Assembly: GCF_027889715.1 (NCBI RefSeq)
Contig: NZ_JAPJZH010000007.1
Location: 1 to 64,000, forward strand
DNA: 64,000 bases
Source of the DNA: Allohoeflea poritis
GTDB taxonomy: Bacteria; Pseudomonadota; Alphaproteobacteria; Rhizobiales; Rhizobiaceae
Direction of reading: 5' to 3'
Part shown: in pieces, positions 17,323 through 26,338 of the stretch
Layout of the letters: every line of letters begins with the position of its first letter
Position numbering within the stretch: position 1 is the stretch's first letter
Program-made: the position numbers and the translations under genes
Notes under the pieces: model-generated
Seen by the model: only the letters and a program-made list of their open reading frames with translations
What the model was told of the DNA's origin: nothing
The model's database searches: none

Positions 17323-18084
17323 CTAATCGGCGCTGTCCTGGGTGTAAGCGTCGAGAATATCGAAGGACCGCGAGATATCGGCGACAAGCGCCTGTTTGGC
17401 GGCCAATGCATCGCCGTCGCGGGCGGCGGCGATGATGCGGCGGTGGTCCTTGTGGCTGCCGCGGATATCGGGATCGATCGTGTAGTGGATCAGGTTCAGG
17501 AACGGCCCATATTGCAGCCACAGGCTCTCGACGAAGCGGAAGAGCGTCGGCGATCCGCCGATCCCGTATAGGGAAAAGTGAAACTTCCGGTTCGACGTCA
17601 GCTCGTCGATCGGCGTCTTGGGGTTCTTTGAAACGGCCCCGTCCAGTATGGACCCGAGTGCGTCTAGATCATGCGGTGTCGCCCGGGCGACCGCCATCTC
17701 GGTTATCATCGATTCGATACCGATGCGTGCCTGCCTGAGATCGATCAGGTGGGCGCGTCGAAGCGGCGGGACTCGCAGCGCCCGCCCTGGTGCGTCAATC
17801 AGCGCACCTTCCGCCACGAGCCGCCTGACCGCTTCGCGCACCGGCGTGATGCTGGTTTCAAAGCGGTCCGCCAACTCACGCAGGTTCAAATAATCTCCGG
17901 GGGCAAAATAGCCCACCATGAAAGCATCCTTGAGCTGGTCATAGACCAGTTCGCGCAGGTTTACCTGCCGTGCCGGACCGAGACCCGGCATGCCGCTCGC
18001 CGGCTCCATATCCGGCCTGGCCGATCCGATTTCGGCCTTTTCGAACGATGTTTCCGGGAATTCCGCAGCGCTTTCCTGGCTCAC
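17323..18084 (-). CDS. GntR family transcriptional regulator, FCD (FadR) subfamily
   Basis: 253 aa. Winged HTH at about 45-105 (LRELADRFETSITPVREAVR), then an all-helical FCD domain with the metal/ligand residues of the type seen in RKFHFSLYGIG and the C-terminal DHRRIIAAARDGD. GTG 18084 was chosen because GGGAGAG lies five bases upstream; a longer frame to 18168 adds only disordered basic residues. Divergent from the AKR/Liv operon, which it probably controls through repeats at 18182-18205. Confidence 0.88.
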   Translation of the reverse strand: MSQESAAEFPETSFEKAEIGSARPDMEPASGMPGLGPARQVNLRELVYDQLKDAFMVGYFAPGDYLNLRELADRFETSITPVREAVRRLVAEGALIDAPGRALRVPPLRRAHLIDLRQARIGIESMITEMAVARATPHDLDALGSILDGAVSKNPKTPIDELTSNRKFHFSLYGIGGSPTLFRFVESLWLQYGPFLNLIHYTIDPDIRGSHKDHRRIIAAARDGDALAAKQALVADISRSFDILDAYTQDSAD

Positions 18085-18181
18085 ATGGCTCTCCCGCTTC
18101 TCAAGTGCGCGGCAACGGTTGCTTCGATCCACCGGGCTGAACTTGACTTTTCGGCCGGTGCGGCGCACCTTTTCGTGTAAG

Positions 18182-18205
18182 ATATCACAAATAACATATC
18201 ACAAA
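18182..18205. promoter_or_regulatory. Candidate GntR operator (direct repeats)
   Basis: ATATCACAAA occurs at 18182-18191 and 18196-18205, 14 bp apart, in the 130-bp divergent region between the GntR and TIGR04076-like genes. GATAT/ATATC also forms a short inverted pair. Confidence 0.4.
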
Positions 18206-18214
18206 AAGACGGGG

Positions 18215-18592
18215 ATGCCAGTGGAGGAAAGACCTTTCGAGCTTTTTGACCTCAAGGTCGAGGTCGTAGCCGGCGACAAGCCGATGGTCTGCAACCATCC
18301 GGAAGGCGCCTATTTCCTGGTCGAGGGCGAGAACCTCGTTTTCCCCGATGTCGACCGGTTTCCCATGTATCCGCTGGCCGCATTGCTGCCGTTCCTGCCC
18401 GCCAAACAGCGGGTGACGGACGACAATGACTGGATGACCACGGATGCGGAGATTGCCTGCCCGGACCCCCATTGCGGCGGCCGTTTCCGTATCACCCGGC
18501 TGAAAAAGCGCCGCTTCACCCACGCCGGCACATCCGGCCTGCCCGATGCGCGCGGCACGCCCTACTGGCAAAAGGCGGATGACAATGGCTGA
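18215..18592 (+). CDS. TIGR04076-like small protein
   Basis: 125 aa. Recognisable core: MVCNHPEGAYFLVEGENLVF, MYPLAALLPFLPAKQR (about 55-70), NDWMTTDAEIACPDPHCGGRF (cysteines near 88 and 93) and a basic end. This resembles the uncharacterised TIGR04076 family; the conserved cysteines suggest metal binding. ATG 18215 follows GGGG. First gene of the operon, overlapping the aldo/keto reductase gene by 14 bp. Function unknown; co-occurrence suggests a role with the AKR and the Liv-type importer. Confidence 0.65.
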   Translation: MPVEERPFELFDLKVEVVAGDKPMVCNHPEGAYFLVEGENLVFPDVDRFPMYPLAALLPFLPAKQRVTDDNDWMTTDAEIACPDPHCGGRFRITRLKKRRFTHAGTSGLPDARGTPYWQKADDNG

Positions 18593-19634
18593 ACTGGTAT
18601 CGCTGCGTCCCGGTTACGAATGCTCCCAGATCATCAAGGGCGGATGGCAGCTTGCCGGCGACCACGGCCCCGTCGACCGGCAGCGCTCCATCGCCGATAT
18701 GGAACGCTTCTTCGATGCCGGCATCAACGCATTCGACTGCGCCGACATCTATACCGGCGTCGAGGAGATGATCGGCACGTTTGTGGGTCATATGCGCCAG
18801 AGCCGTGGCGAGGAGGCCGTCGACCGGATCAAGGTACACACGAAGCTGGTGCCCGATTTCGACCGCCTTGCCTCGGTCACGCCGGCCGATATCGAAGCCA
18901 TCATCGACCGGTCGCTGCGCCGGCTGCAGCTGGAGCGCCTGCCGCTTGTCCAGTTCTACTGGTGGGACCTGTCAGTCGGCCGCCCCCATGAAGTCCTCGC
19001 GTGCCTCAAGGACATCCAGGCCAGGGGAAAGATCCAGCATCTGGGCGCCACCAACTGGAGCGAGGCGGCGATGCAGCCCTTCATCGATGCCGGCATGGAC
19101 CTGGTCTCCTCACAGGTTCAGTATTCGCTGCTGGACCACAGGCCGGCCGGTGCCTTTACCGACTGGTGTGCGTCGAACCGGATGCTCATCCTCGCCTATG
19201 GAACGCTGGCGGGCGGTTTCCTGACCGAACGCTGGCTCGGTGCAGCCGATCCGGGTTTCGCCTTCGAGAACCGGTCGCTGGTCAAATACCGGCTGATTAT
19301 CGACGAGTTCGGCGGCTGGCCGCTGTTCCAGGATCTCCTGCATGCGCTCAAGTCCGTCGCCGACCGGCACGGAGTCACGATCGGCGCCGTGGCCAGCCGC
19401 TGGGTCATGGACCAGCCGCAGGTCGGCGCGGTCATTATCGGCGCGCGCACCGCCGACCATCTCGCCGAAACCAAAACGATCTTCGACTTGCGGCTTGACG
19501 ACCGCGACCGCGCGGCGATCACCGCCGTGCTCGACCGCCGCACCGGCCCGAACGGCAGGATATACGGCCTTGAAAGCGACAAGACGGGCCGCCACGGCCG
19601 GATCATGAAATACAATCTCGGGGGCGTTCGGTGA
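18579..19634 (+). CDS. Aldo/keto reductase family protein lacking the catalytic histidine
   Basis: 351 aa TIM-barrel AKR. Of the catalytic tetrad, Asp53, Tyr58 (AFDCADIYTG) and Lys89 (VHTKLV) are present, but the histidine position is Tyr127 (LVQFYWWD), whereas the paralogue at 24365 keeps His. Start ATG 18579 or 18585 inside the end of the preceding gene. It ends in a 4-bp overlap with LivG. It may act on carbonyl compounds poorly, or act as an isomerase or binding protein. Confidence 0.85.
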   Translation: MTMAELVSLRPGYECSQIIKGGWQLAGDHGPVDRQRSIADMERFFDAGINAFDCADIYTGVEEMIGTFVGHMRQSRGEEAVDRIKVHTKLVPDFDRLASVTPADIEAIIDRSLRRLQLERLPLVQFYWWDLSVGRPHEVLACLKDIQARGKIQHLGATNWSEAAMQPFIDAGMDLVSSQVQYSLLDHRPAGAFTDWCASNRMLILAYGTLAGGFLTERWLGAADPGFAFENRSLVKYRLIIDEFGGWPLFQDLLHALKSVADRHGVTIGAVASRWVMDQPQVGAVIIGARTADHLAETKTIFDLRLDDRDRAAITAVLDRRTGPNGRIYGLESDKTGRHGRIMKYNLGGVR

Positions 19635-20413
19635 CCGCCGCCGCTCCGGACCTGCTTGAGACACGCGATGTCAGCGTGTCGTTCGGCGGCTTCAAGGCCG
19701 TGGACCGGGTCTCGCTCAACGTCAAGGAAGGCTCGATCACCGGGCTGATCGGGCCGAACGGCGCCGGCAAGTCGACCCTTTTCAATGCCATTGTCGGCGA
19801 ACAGGCATGCGACAGCGGCTCGATCCGCTTCCGGGGCAAGGAGATCGGCGGGCTGACGCCGGACGGCGTCTATCATCACGGGTTGGCGCGGACCTTCCAG
19901 ATCCCCAAGCCGTTTGCCGCCATGTCGGTTTTCGAGAATCTGATGCTCGCCGCCCCGGACCAGCCGGGCGAGCATTTCTGGGTTCCCGTCGTTGCGCGGC
20001 GCAGGATCGACCGGAGAGAAAGCGAGATCGCCGAAAGGGCGCGCGAGGTCCTCGCCTTCACGACCCTTGAAAGCGTCGCCGAGGAGGCTGCCGGCCAACT
20101 GTCCGGCGGTCAGCAGAAGCTCCTGGAATTGGCGCGCGTGCTGATGAGTACACCGAAGATGATCATGCTCGACGAGCCGGCGGCCGGGGTCAATCCGACC
20201 CTGACGCGGGTGCTCATCGAGAAGATCGAGCAGCTCAACGCGGATGGCTGCACATTCCTCGTCATCGAGCACGACATGGATCTTGTCATGCGCCATTGCC
20301 ACACCATCGTGGCCATGTCGAACGGCCGCATCATCTATGAGGGCGACGCGGCCGGCGCCCAGTCCAACGAGACACTGCTGAACGCCTATCTGGGAGCGAC
20401 GGTCGATGCCTGA
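19631..20413 (+). CDS. Branched-chain amino-acid-type ABC transporter ATP-binding protein LivG
   Basis: 260 aa. Walker A GPNGAGKST, signature LSGGQQKLLE, Walker B MIMLDEPAAGVN, and the LivG-type insert after GLARTFQIPKPF. GTG start overlapping the AKR stop. With LivF it drives the LivH/LivM permease. The cargo of such HAAT systems ranges from branched-chain amino acids to amides and urea. Confidence 0.92.
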   Translation: MTAAAPDLLETRDVSVSFGGFKAVDRVSLNVKEGSITGLIGPNGAGKSTLFNAIVGEQACDSGSIRFRGKEIGGLTPDGVYHHGLARTFQIPKPFAAMSVFENLMLAAPDQPGEHFWVPVVARRRIDRRESEIAERAREVLAFTTLESVAEEAAGQLSGGQQKLLELARVLMSTPKMIMLDEPAAGVNPTLTRVLIEKIEQLNADGCTFLVIEHDMDLVMRHCHTIVAMSNGRIIYEGDAAGAQSNETLLNAYLGATVDA

Positions 20414-21143
20414 CGCCGCGCCGTTCCTGAACGTGTCGGACTTTACCGCCGGATACAAGCGCGGCCTGCCGATCCTGCACGGCGTGTCGATGCATGTGAA
20501 CAGCGGCGAAATCGTTACCGTCATCGGACCGAACGGCGCCGGCAAATCGACCCTGATCAAGGCCATCGCCGGCCTCGTCATTGTCGAAGGCGGCGCGATA
20601 ACGCTGGAAGCACGGAACCTCCTCGGCATCGCCCCGGACCGTCTCGGCCGGTTCGGCCTGTCCTATGTGCCTCAGACCGCCAACATATTCACGACGCTGA
20701 GTGTATCGCAGAACCTGGCGCTCGCCGCCCGGCGCTGCCGGGCAGCGCCCGAAACCCGCATCGCGGCCATGCTGGATCTGTTTCCGGCCCTGGCGGAACG
20801 CCGCTCCGTGCGCGGCGGCGGGCTTTCCGGCGGCCAGCGACAGGTGCTGGCCATCGCCATGGCGCTGATCGCCGAGCCACGCATCATCCTGATGGACGAG
20901 CCGACGGCGGGGCTGTCGCCCAAGGCAAGCCAGGATGTGCTTGAACTGATCGGCAAGATCGCCGGCGACGGCGTATCGGTGCTGCTCGTCGAGCAGAATG
21001 CCAGGATGGCGCTGGGCATTTCCGACCGGGCCTACATCCTTGCCGACGGCCAGAACCAGATGGACGGCCCGGCGGGCGATATTCTCGATGACCCGGCGGT
21101 CGCGGAAATCTATCTCGGCGGCAGGCGAAAGGGGGCGGCATGA
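20406..21143 (+). CDS. Branched-chain amino-acid-type ABC transporter ATP-binding protein LivF
   Basis: 245 aa. Walker A GPNGAGKST, LSYVPQTANIFTTLSVSQNL, signature LSGGQRQVLA, Walker B IILMDEPTAGLSP. Overlaps livG by 8 bp and livH by 4 bp, so translation of the transporter genes is coupled. Confidence 0.92.
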   Translation: MPDAAPFLNVSDFTAGYKRGLPILHGVSMHVNSGEIVTVIGPNGAGKSTLIKAIAGLVIVEGGAITLEARNLLGIAPDRLGRFGLSYVPQTANIFTTLSVSQNLALAARRCRAAPETRIAAMLDLFPALAERRSVRGGGLSGGQRQVLAIAMALIAEPRIILMDEPTAGLSPKASQDVLELIGKIAGDGVSVLLVEQNARMALGISDRAYILADGQNQMDGPAGDILDDPAVAEIYLGGRRKGAA

Positions 21144-22051
21144 TCCAGGCCCTCTTTGACGGCGTGCTGGTCGGCTCGATCCTCTCGCTCGGAGCGATCG
21201 GACTGACCCTGGTGATGCACATATTGCGGTTCGCCAATTTCTCCCATGCCGAGCTGCTGTCGGTCGGCGCCTATTGCGCGCTCACATTCGATGCCGTGCT
21301 TTCAGGCATCGCGCCGCCGCTCGCCAATCTGATCGGTCCGTTTTCCATGTCGGCGGCGCTGGCGCTTTCAACCCTGGCAGCCGCCATCCTGACCGGCTTC
21401 ACCGCCGTGCTTATAGACCGGCTCGTCTTCCGCCGGCTGCGCGACACGGCCGGGCCGCTGACGATGGTCTTCGCCTCTTTCGGCGTCGCGCTGATCATGC
21501 GCAACCTGATTGCCCTTGTCTTCGGCCTGCGGACGGAGCGCTTTACCGACGCGATCTCCTTCGCCACGATGGTCAGCAGCGATCCGTTGCTGCTGATCAA
21601 GCCGGACCAGGTCGCGATCCTGCTTATCGCCGTTGCCGCGATGGCCGCGCTGCACCTTCTGCTGACCCGCACGACGCTTGGATTCGCGCTGCGCGCGGTC
21701 GCTGAAAATCCGACGTTGGCGCAAGTCAACGGTATTGCCCTGCCCTCCATGATCCGGCTGACCTGGATCATCGGCGGCGGGCTCGCCGCCATCGCAGGCG
21801 TGCTCTACGGCATCGACAACCAGCTCAGCCCGGTCATGGGACGCGATCTCGTCCTGTCGCTGTTTGCCGCCGCCATCGTCGGCGGGCTTGGCAGCGTGAC
21901 GGGTGCGATGCTCGGCGGCTTCATCGTCGGGCTCGCCTCCTCCTTCGCCATCCTGCTGCTGCCGGCGGGTTACAAACCGGCGATCCCGTTCCTCGTCATA
22001 CTGGCGACACTCTACATCCGCCCCAACGGCCTGTTTGGAGAGGCGCGATGA
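21140..22051 (+). CDS. Branched-chain amino-acid-type ABC permease LivH
   Basis: 303 aa with about eight hydrophobic segments. The N terminus (ALFDGVLVGSILSLGAIGLT) and the conserved ALRAVAENPTLAQVNGI cytoplasmic loop are typical LivH features. Forms the channel with LivM, whose start overlaps its stop (ATGA). Confidence 0.92.
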   Translation: MIQALFDGVLVGSILSLGAIGLTLVMHILRFANFSHAELLSVGAYCALTFDAVLSGIAPPLANLIGPFSMSAALALSTLAAAILTGFTAVLIDRLVFRRLRDTAGPLTMVFASFGVALIMRNLIALVFGLRTERFTDAISFATMVSSDPLLLIKPDQVAILLIAVAAMAALHLLLTRTTLGFALRAVAENPTLAQVNGIALPSMIRLTWIIGGGLAAIAGVLYGIDNQLSPVMGRDLVLSLFAAAIVGGLGSVTGAMLGGFIVGLASSFAILLLPAGYKPAIPFLVILATLYIRPNGLFGEAR

Positions 22052-23040
22052 TCGGGTTCGTTTCTTATCTCGTGTTCTTCCTGACGATTACCGCGATCCT
22101 TGCCATCGCGGTCCTCGGTCTGAACCTGCAATGGGGCAATGCCGGCATCTTCAATGGCGGTGTCGTGGCCTTCTTCGGAACCGGCGCATACATCATGATC
22201 ATCCTCGGCGGGCCCGAGCGCGGCGGCGAGTTCGGCGGCTTCGGCCTGCCCTGGCCGCTCGCCTTGGCCGGCGGCGCCGCGGCGGCCGGCCTGCTGGCAA
22301 TCCTTGTCGGCCTTGCGACGACGCGACTGCGGCACGACTATCTGGCGATCGCCACATTCGGCATCGCCATCGCCATCGAGGCCTTCGTGCGCAATGCCAC
22401 TTACCTTACCGGCGGCGCCAAGGGCATTCGCGGCTTCGAACGCCCGCTTGAGGCGCTGATCGACAATCCGTTCCTCTACAGCCTGTTTTTCCTGGCGCTG
22501 GCGGTCGTGTTGCTCATCATTGTCTATGCCGGCCTTTCGAGGCTCGTTTCATCGCCCTATGGGCGGCTGCTGCGGGCCATTCGCGAAGACGAGACGGCGG
22601 CCCGTTCACTGGGCAAGAACCCGGCCCGCGTGCGCCTCGAAGCTTTTGTTATCGGTGCGGTGATCATGGGGCTTGCGGGCGGGCTTTACGCCACGTTCTA
22701 CGCCTTCATCAGCCCGCAAGACCTGGCGCCGATCCTGACGTTCCAGATCTGGGCGATGCTGATCGTCGGCGGCGCCGGCAACAATCTCGGCGCGATGCTC
22801 GGCACCTTCGTCGTCTGGGGTTGCTGGGTTGCCAGCGGCTATGTGCTCTCGAGCCTGGCGCCGCAGGAGCTTCAGCTCTATGCGGGAACGCTTCAATATA
22901 TTCTCATCGGCCTGATCATCGTCGTTACGCTGCTGATCAGGCCGCGCGGGCTTTTGCCCGAAAGGCTGCAGGTCACCAAACGGCCGGGCCCACAGAACAC
23001 CGGTGTGATCAGCAACGCCGGCGAGCAATATCAGAGCTGA
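22048..23040 (+). CDS. Branched-chain amino-acid-type ABC permease LivM
   Basis: 330 aa, eight or nine hydrophobic segments. LNLQWGNAGIFNGGVVAFFG near the N terminus and RAIREDETAARSLGKNPARV (about 191-210) are LivM signatures. It is followed after 17 bp by the binding-protein gene. Confidence 0.92.
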   Translation: MIGFVSYLVFFLTITAILAIAVLGLNLQWGNAGIFNGGVVAFFGTGAYIMIILGGPERGGEFGGFGLPWPLALAGGAAAAGLLAILVGLATTRLRHDYLAIATFGIAIAIEAFVRNATYLTGGAKGIRGFERPLEALIDNPFLYSLFFLALAVVLLIIVYAGLSRLVSSPYGRLLRAIREDETAARSLGKNPARVRLEAFVIGAVIMGLAGGLYATFYAFISPQDLAPILTFQIWAMLIVGGAGNNLGAMLGTFVVWGCWVASGYVLSSLAPQELQLYAGTLQYILIGLIIVVTLLIRPRGLLPERLQVTKRPGPQNTGVISNAGEQYQS

Positions 23041-23057
23041 ACAGAGGGAGAATGACA

Positions 23058-24317
23058 ATGCATTCCGGACTGAAAACACTCATCGGCGCGACTGTTGTCA
23101 CCGCCGGCCTGTGGGCCATCCCGGCCATGGCGCAGGACTGTACGACCAAGATCGGCGCCGTCCTGCCCACCTCGGTCGACTGGGGCCGGCCCATCGCCGA
23201 GACGGCGGCCTTCGCGGTCGACCTCTTCAACGTCGCCGGCGGCGTCAAGGGCTGCAAGGTGGAGATGATCCTGCGCGACACGCAAACCGATCCGAAGGTC
23301 GGTGTCGACGCGGCCAAGGCGCTCGTGGACCTTGAAAAGGTGCCGGTGCTGCTCGGTGCGGTCTCCTCCGGCGTTTCCATGCCGATCCTCACTTCGGTGA
23401 CGGTGCCGTCCAAGGTCATGCAGATGTCATGCTGCTCGTCGTCAACGGCATTCACCGCCGTCGCCAGCGAAGGCAAGACCGACGGGCTGTGGTTCCGCAC
23501 CTTCGCCACCACCCGTAACCAGTCGGCGGTGGCCGCCCTTCTCATCAAGGAGCGCGGCTACAAGAATGTCGCCATTTTCTACAAGAACGATGACTGGGGA
23601 CAGGACATCGGAAAACTGGTCAAGGCCGATCTTGAAAGCATGGGCGTGACCGTTCCCGCCTCCATCGCGATAACCGACGGCCAGTCCTCCTACCGCTCGG
23701 AGGTCACCGAAGCGCTCAAGAGCCAGCCGGAGGCCATCTACATGGCACTCTATCCGGCCGAAGGCGCCTTGGTCACACGCGAGTGGATTTCGCTTGGCGG
23801 AACGCAGAAGATGGTGGTCGCAAACTCGCTCAAATCCGACGAGTACCGCGACAGCGTCGGCCTGCAATATCTGGGTGAGACCGTCGGTCACGACAGCGCC
23901 CAGCCGCGCACGGACAGCGCCCGGGGCTTCGTCGAACTCTACAAGGAACAGTTCAACGCCGAACCCAGCGGTCCCGGTCTGCCGAACAGCTTCGATGCGG
24001 CGATGATCGCCATGCTCGCCATGGAAGCTGCTCCGGACGCCAGCGGCCCGTCGATCGCGGCGTCCGTGGCAAAGGTGACGGATCCGGCCGGCGAGCCGAT
24101 CTTTCCGAACGCCGAGGGTCTGAAAAAGGCCAAGGAACTGCTCGGCGCCGGCAAGACCATCTCCTATCAGGGCGGAACCGGACCGGTGAAGTTCGATACG
24201 AATGGCGATGTCTCGGCACCGGCCGTGGCCTGGAAGTTCGACGAATCGGGCACGCAGGAAGTCCAGTACTTCACGCTCGACGAGGTGGACGCGTTTATCT
24301 CCTCACTGGAGAACTGA
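23058..24317 (+). CDS. Periplasmic binding protein, family 6 (LivJ/AmiC-like)
   Basis: 419 aa. Signal peptide about residues 1-26 (cleavage near AMA-QDC). A type I periplasmic fold: IGAVLPTSVDWGRPIAETAA, then DTQTDPKVGVDAAKALVD, CCSSSTAFT, AIFYKNDDWGQDIGK. ATG 23058 was preferred over 23052 because AGAGGGAG is then seven bases away. It delivers cargo to LivHM. The SBP gene is last of the transporter genes here and is followed by a strong hairpin. Confidence 0.9.
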   Translation: MHSGLKTLIGATVVTAGLWAIPAMAQDCTTKIGAVLPTSVDWGRPIAETAAFAVDLFNVAGGVKGCKVEMILRDTQTDPKVGVDAAKALVDLEKVPVLLGAVSSGVSMPILTSVTVPSKVMQMSCCSSSTAFTAVASEGKTDGLWFRTFATTRNQSAVAALLIKERGYKNVAIFYKNDDWGQDIGKLVKADLESMGVTVPASIAITDGQSSYRSEVTEALKSQPEAIYMALYPAEGALVTREWISLGGTQKMVVANSLKSDEYRDSVGLQYLGETVGHDSAQPRTDSARGFVELYKEQFNAEPSGPGLPNSFDAAMIAMLAMEAAPDASGPSIAASVAKVTDPAGEPIFPNAEGLKKAKELLGAGKTISYQGGTGPVKFDTNGDVSAPAVAWKFDESGTQEVQYFTLDEVDAFISSLEN

Positions 24318-24323
24318 CCCTGT

Positions 24324-24344
24324 CGCCCGGCCTCTGGCCGGGCG
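24324..24344 (+). terminator. Stem-loop after livJ-like gene
   Basis: CGCCCGGCC-TCT-GGCCGGGCG, a perfect 9-bp GC stem 7 bp after the SBP stop, followed by TCCTTG. It lacks a long T run, so it is probably a partial terminator or a stabilising 3' hairpin, with the AKR-RidA gene starting 20 bp later. Confidence 0.6.
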
Positions 24345-24364
24345 TCCTTGCGGAGCGAATATCA

Positions 24365-25825
24365 ATGGCGGCAAAACCCGAGCGAACAGAGCTTGCACCC
24401 GGTCTGGAGGCAAGCCGGATCATCACCGGCCTGTGGCAGGTCGCGGACATGGAACGCGGCGGGACACTGCTCGACCGCGTTCCGGCCGCCGGCGTGCTTG
24501 TCGACTATGCGGATGGCGGTTTCGACACGTTCGACATGGCCGACCACTACGGATCGGCGGAACTGATCAGCGGCGAAGCGCGCCGAACACTGCTCCAGCG
24601 GGACGGCAACACACATGCGAAATTCCTGACGAAATGGTGTCCCGAGCCGCACGAGACCTCACCGGATGCGGTGCGCGCCGGTATCGCCAGAAGATGCGAA
24701 CGGCTTGGCGTTGAGACGATCGATCTCTTGCAGCTGCATTGGTGGTCATTCGAATATCCGGGATATCTGGACGTGATGGACACGCTGATGCGCCTCAAAC
24801 AGGAAGGCGTTATCGCGCATATCGGCCTCACCAATTTCGATACCGACCATCTCTACCTTCTCCTGCAACAGGGATACGAGATCGCCACGAACCAGGTCTC
24901 CTGCTCGCTGCTCGACCGCCGCGCGACCGGTGAACTCAGCGATCTGTGCCGCGAACGCGGCGTCAGGCTTCTGGCCTACGGGACGCTGGCAGGCGGTTTC
25001 ATGTCGGAAAAATGGCTCGGAGCGGCCGAGCCTTCCTCCATCGCCGACTGGAGCAAGATGAAATATGCGCGGTTCATCGAAACCGTGGGCGGCTGGCCTG
25101 CCTTCCAGGACCTGCTTTCCTGCCTCGACCGCATCGCAAAGCGGCACGGCGTTTCCCTCGCCAATGTCGCGACGCGCTGGGTGCTGGACCAGCCCGCCGT
25201 CGGCGCCGTCATCATCGGTGCGCGGCTGACCCAGTCCGAGCACCGCTCATCCAACAGCGATGTCTTCACGTTTTCACTCGACAGGGATGACCACGAGGCG
25301 ATTGCGGCGGTCACCGGTCGGATGACACCCGTCCCGGGCGACTGCGGCGACGAGTACCGCCGGCCGCCCTATCTGACCGCCTCCGGCGACCTGACGGATC
25401 ATCTGAGCGACTTGCCGCCGGCCTTCGAGGTGATTGAAACGAATGGCCGCCGGCGAGCGCTTTCCGGCAGCGAATGGGAACCGGTCGCCGGCTACTGCCG
25501 CGCGGTGCGCAGCGGAAACCGCATCCTTGTCAGCGGCACGACGGCGACCCATGGCGAGAGCCGGGTGGTGTGCCCCGGCGACGTGCGCGGCCAGACCGTC
25601 TACATCCTCGACAAGATTCTGGGCGCCATCACCTCGCTGGGCGGAAGGCGTGAGGATGTCATACGCACACGCATCTATCTCAGCGACGCAGACCAGTGGG
25701 AGCCGGCTTCGCGCGTTCATGGCCGCTATTTCGGAACGGTCCGGCCGGCCAACACACTTGTGGAGATCGGCCGGCTCGTCGGCGACTATGAAATCGAGGT
25801 CGAGGCGGAAGCGGAACTGCTCTGA
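24365..25825 (+). CDS. Aldo/keto reductase - RidA fusion protein
   Basis: 486 aa. Residues about 1-320 are an AKR barrel with the full tetrad: Asp57, Tyr62, Lys90, His125 (LLQLHWW). After a linker, about 355-486 form a RidA/YjgF/UK114 domain with the key arginine in RTRIYLSD and the terminal EIEVEAEAEL. RidA proteins hydrolyse reactive imines/enamines, so the fusion may couple carbonyl reduction to imine removal or act on an enamine product. Last main gene of the GntR-linked operon. Confidence 0.85.
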   Translation: MAAKPERTELAPGLEASRIITGLWQVADMERGGTLLDRVPAAGVLVDYADGGFDTFDMADHYGSAELISGEARRTLLQRDGNTHAKFLTKWCPEPHETSPDAVRAGIARRCERLGVETIDLLQLHWWSFEYPGYLDVMDTLMRLKQEGVIAHIGLTNFDTDHLYLLLQQGYEIATNQVSCSLLDRRATGELSDLCRERGVRLLAYGTLAGGFMSEKWLGAAEPSSIADWSKMKYARFIETVGGWPAFQDLLSCLDRIAKRHGVSLANVATRWVLDQPAVGAVIIGARLTQSEHRSSNSDVFTFSLDRDDHEAIAAVTGRMTPVPGDCGDEYRRPPYLTASGDLTDHLSDLPPAFEVIETNGRRRALSGSEWEPVAGYCRAVRSGNRILVSGTTATHGESRVVCPGDVRGQTVYILDKILGAITSLGGRREDVIRTRIYLSDADQWEPASRVHGRYFGTVRPANTLVEIGRLVGDYEIEVEAEAELL

Positions 25826-25850
25826 AACAACGCTGCGAAATGTAACGGAG

Positions 25851-25866
25851 TGTGGCAACGGCCACA
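25851..25866 (+). terminator. Stem-loop after AKR-RidA gene
   Basis: TGTGGC-AACG-GCCACA, 6-bp stem 25 bp after the stop. No T run follows, so termination is uncertain. The rest of 25826-26009 shows no gene and probably holds the promoter of the next small gene. Confidence 0.35.
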
Positions 25867-26009
25867 GTCGCATACCGGTCGCCCGACTAAGCTCACAAAG
25901 ACTTTATTGGACGCATCGCTCGCGTTTCGCTCTATGCTGCTCTGATGCATACAACCGTTGTTTATTCAGGGATCAAGGAATTTTGCGGGGACACGAAAAG
26001 GATTTCGAG

Positions 26010-26297
26010 ATGTTGCCCAAATCTACTCCGCAAATGGCACTCTTGCTGTTTCACAACGCCATCGGCCGCGCCTATGGCGAGGTCACGGCGCTCGGCTGGC
26101 AAGGCTGGCTGACGGAAGGCGAGATCAGGCGCATCGAAGAAGATGCGATCGCCATGATCAGCGAGGGCGAGACACTGCCCGAAACGCTGCAGGATTTCGA
26201 CCCCGGTCCGGCAATCGAGGACGCGCAGGTGCTGGCGCGGGAGTTCTTCACGATCATCCGCACGTCCCGAACACGACAGCCGATCAATTTCCAGTAG
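26010..26297 (+). CDS. Small hypothetical protein
   Basis: 95 aa, mostly helical and acidic, no signal peptide or membrane helix, family not recognised. AAGGA lies upstream of ATG 26010, which itself follows a frame without good starts. It converges on the CUT1 ATPase gene 41 bp away. The coding call rests on codon-like composition and the ribosome site only. Confidence 0.55.
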   Translation: MLPKSTPQMALLLFHNAIGRAYGEVTALGWQGWLTEGEIRRIEEDAIAMISEGETLPETLQDFDPGPAIEDAQVLAREFFTIIRTSRTRQPINFQ

Positions 26298-26338
26298 GCG
26301 GCGACCGTGACAATTCCAGTATCGGCCCACGGCCCTTG

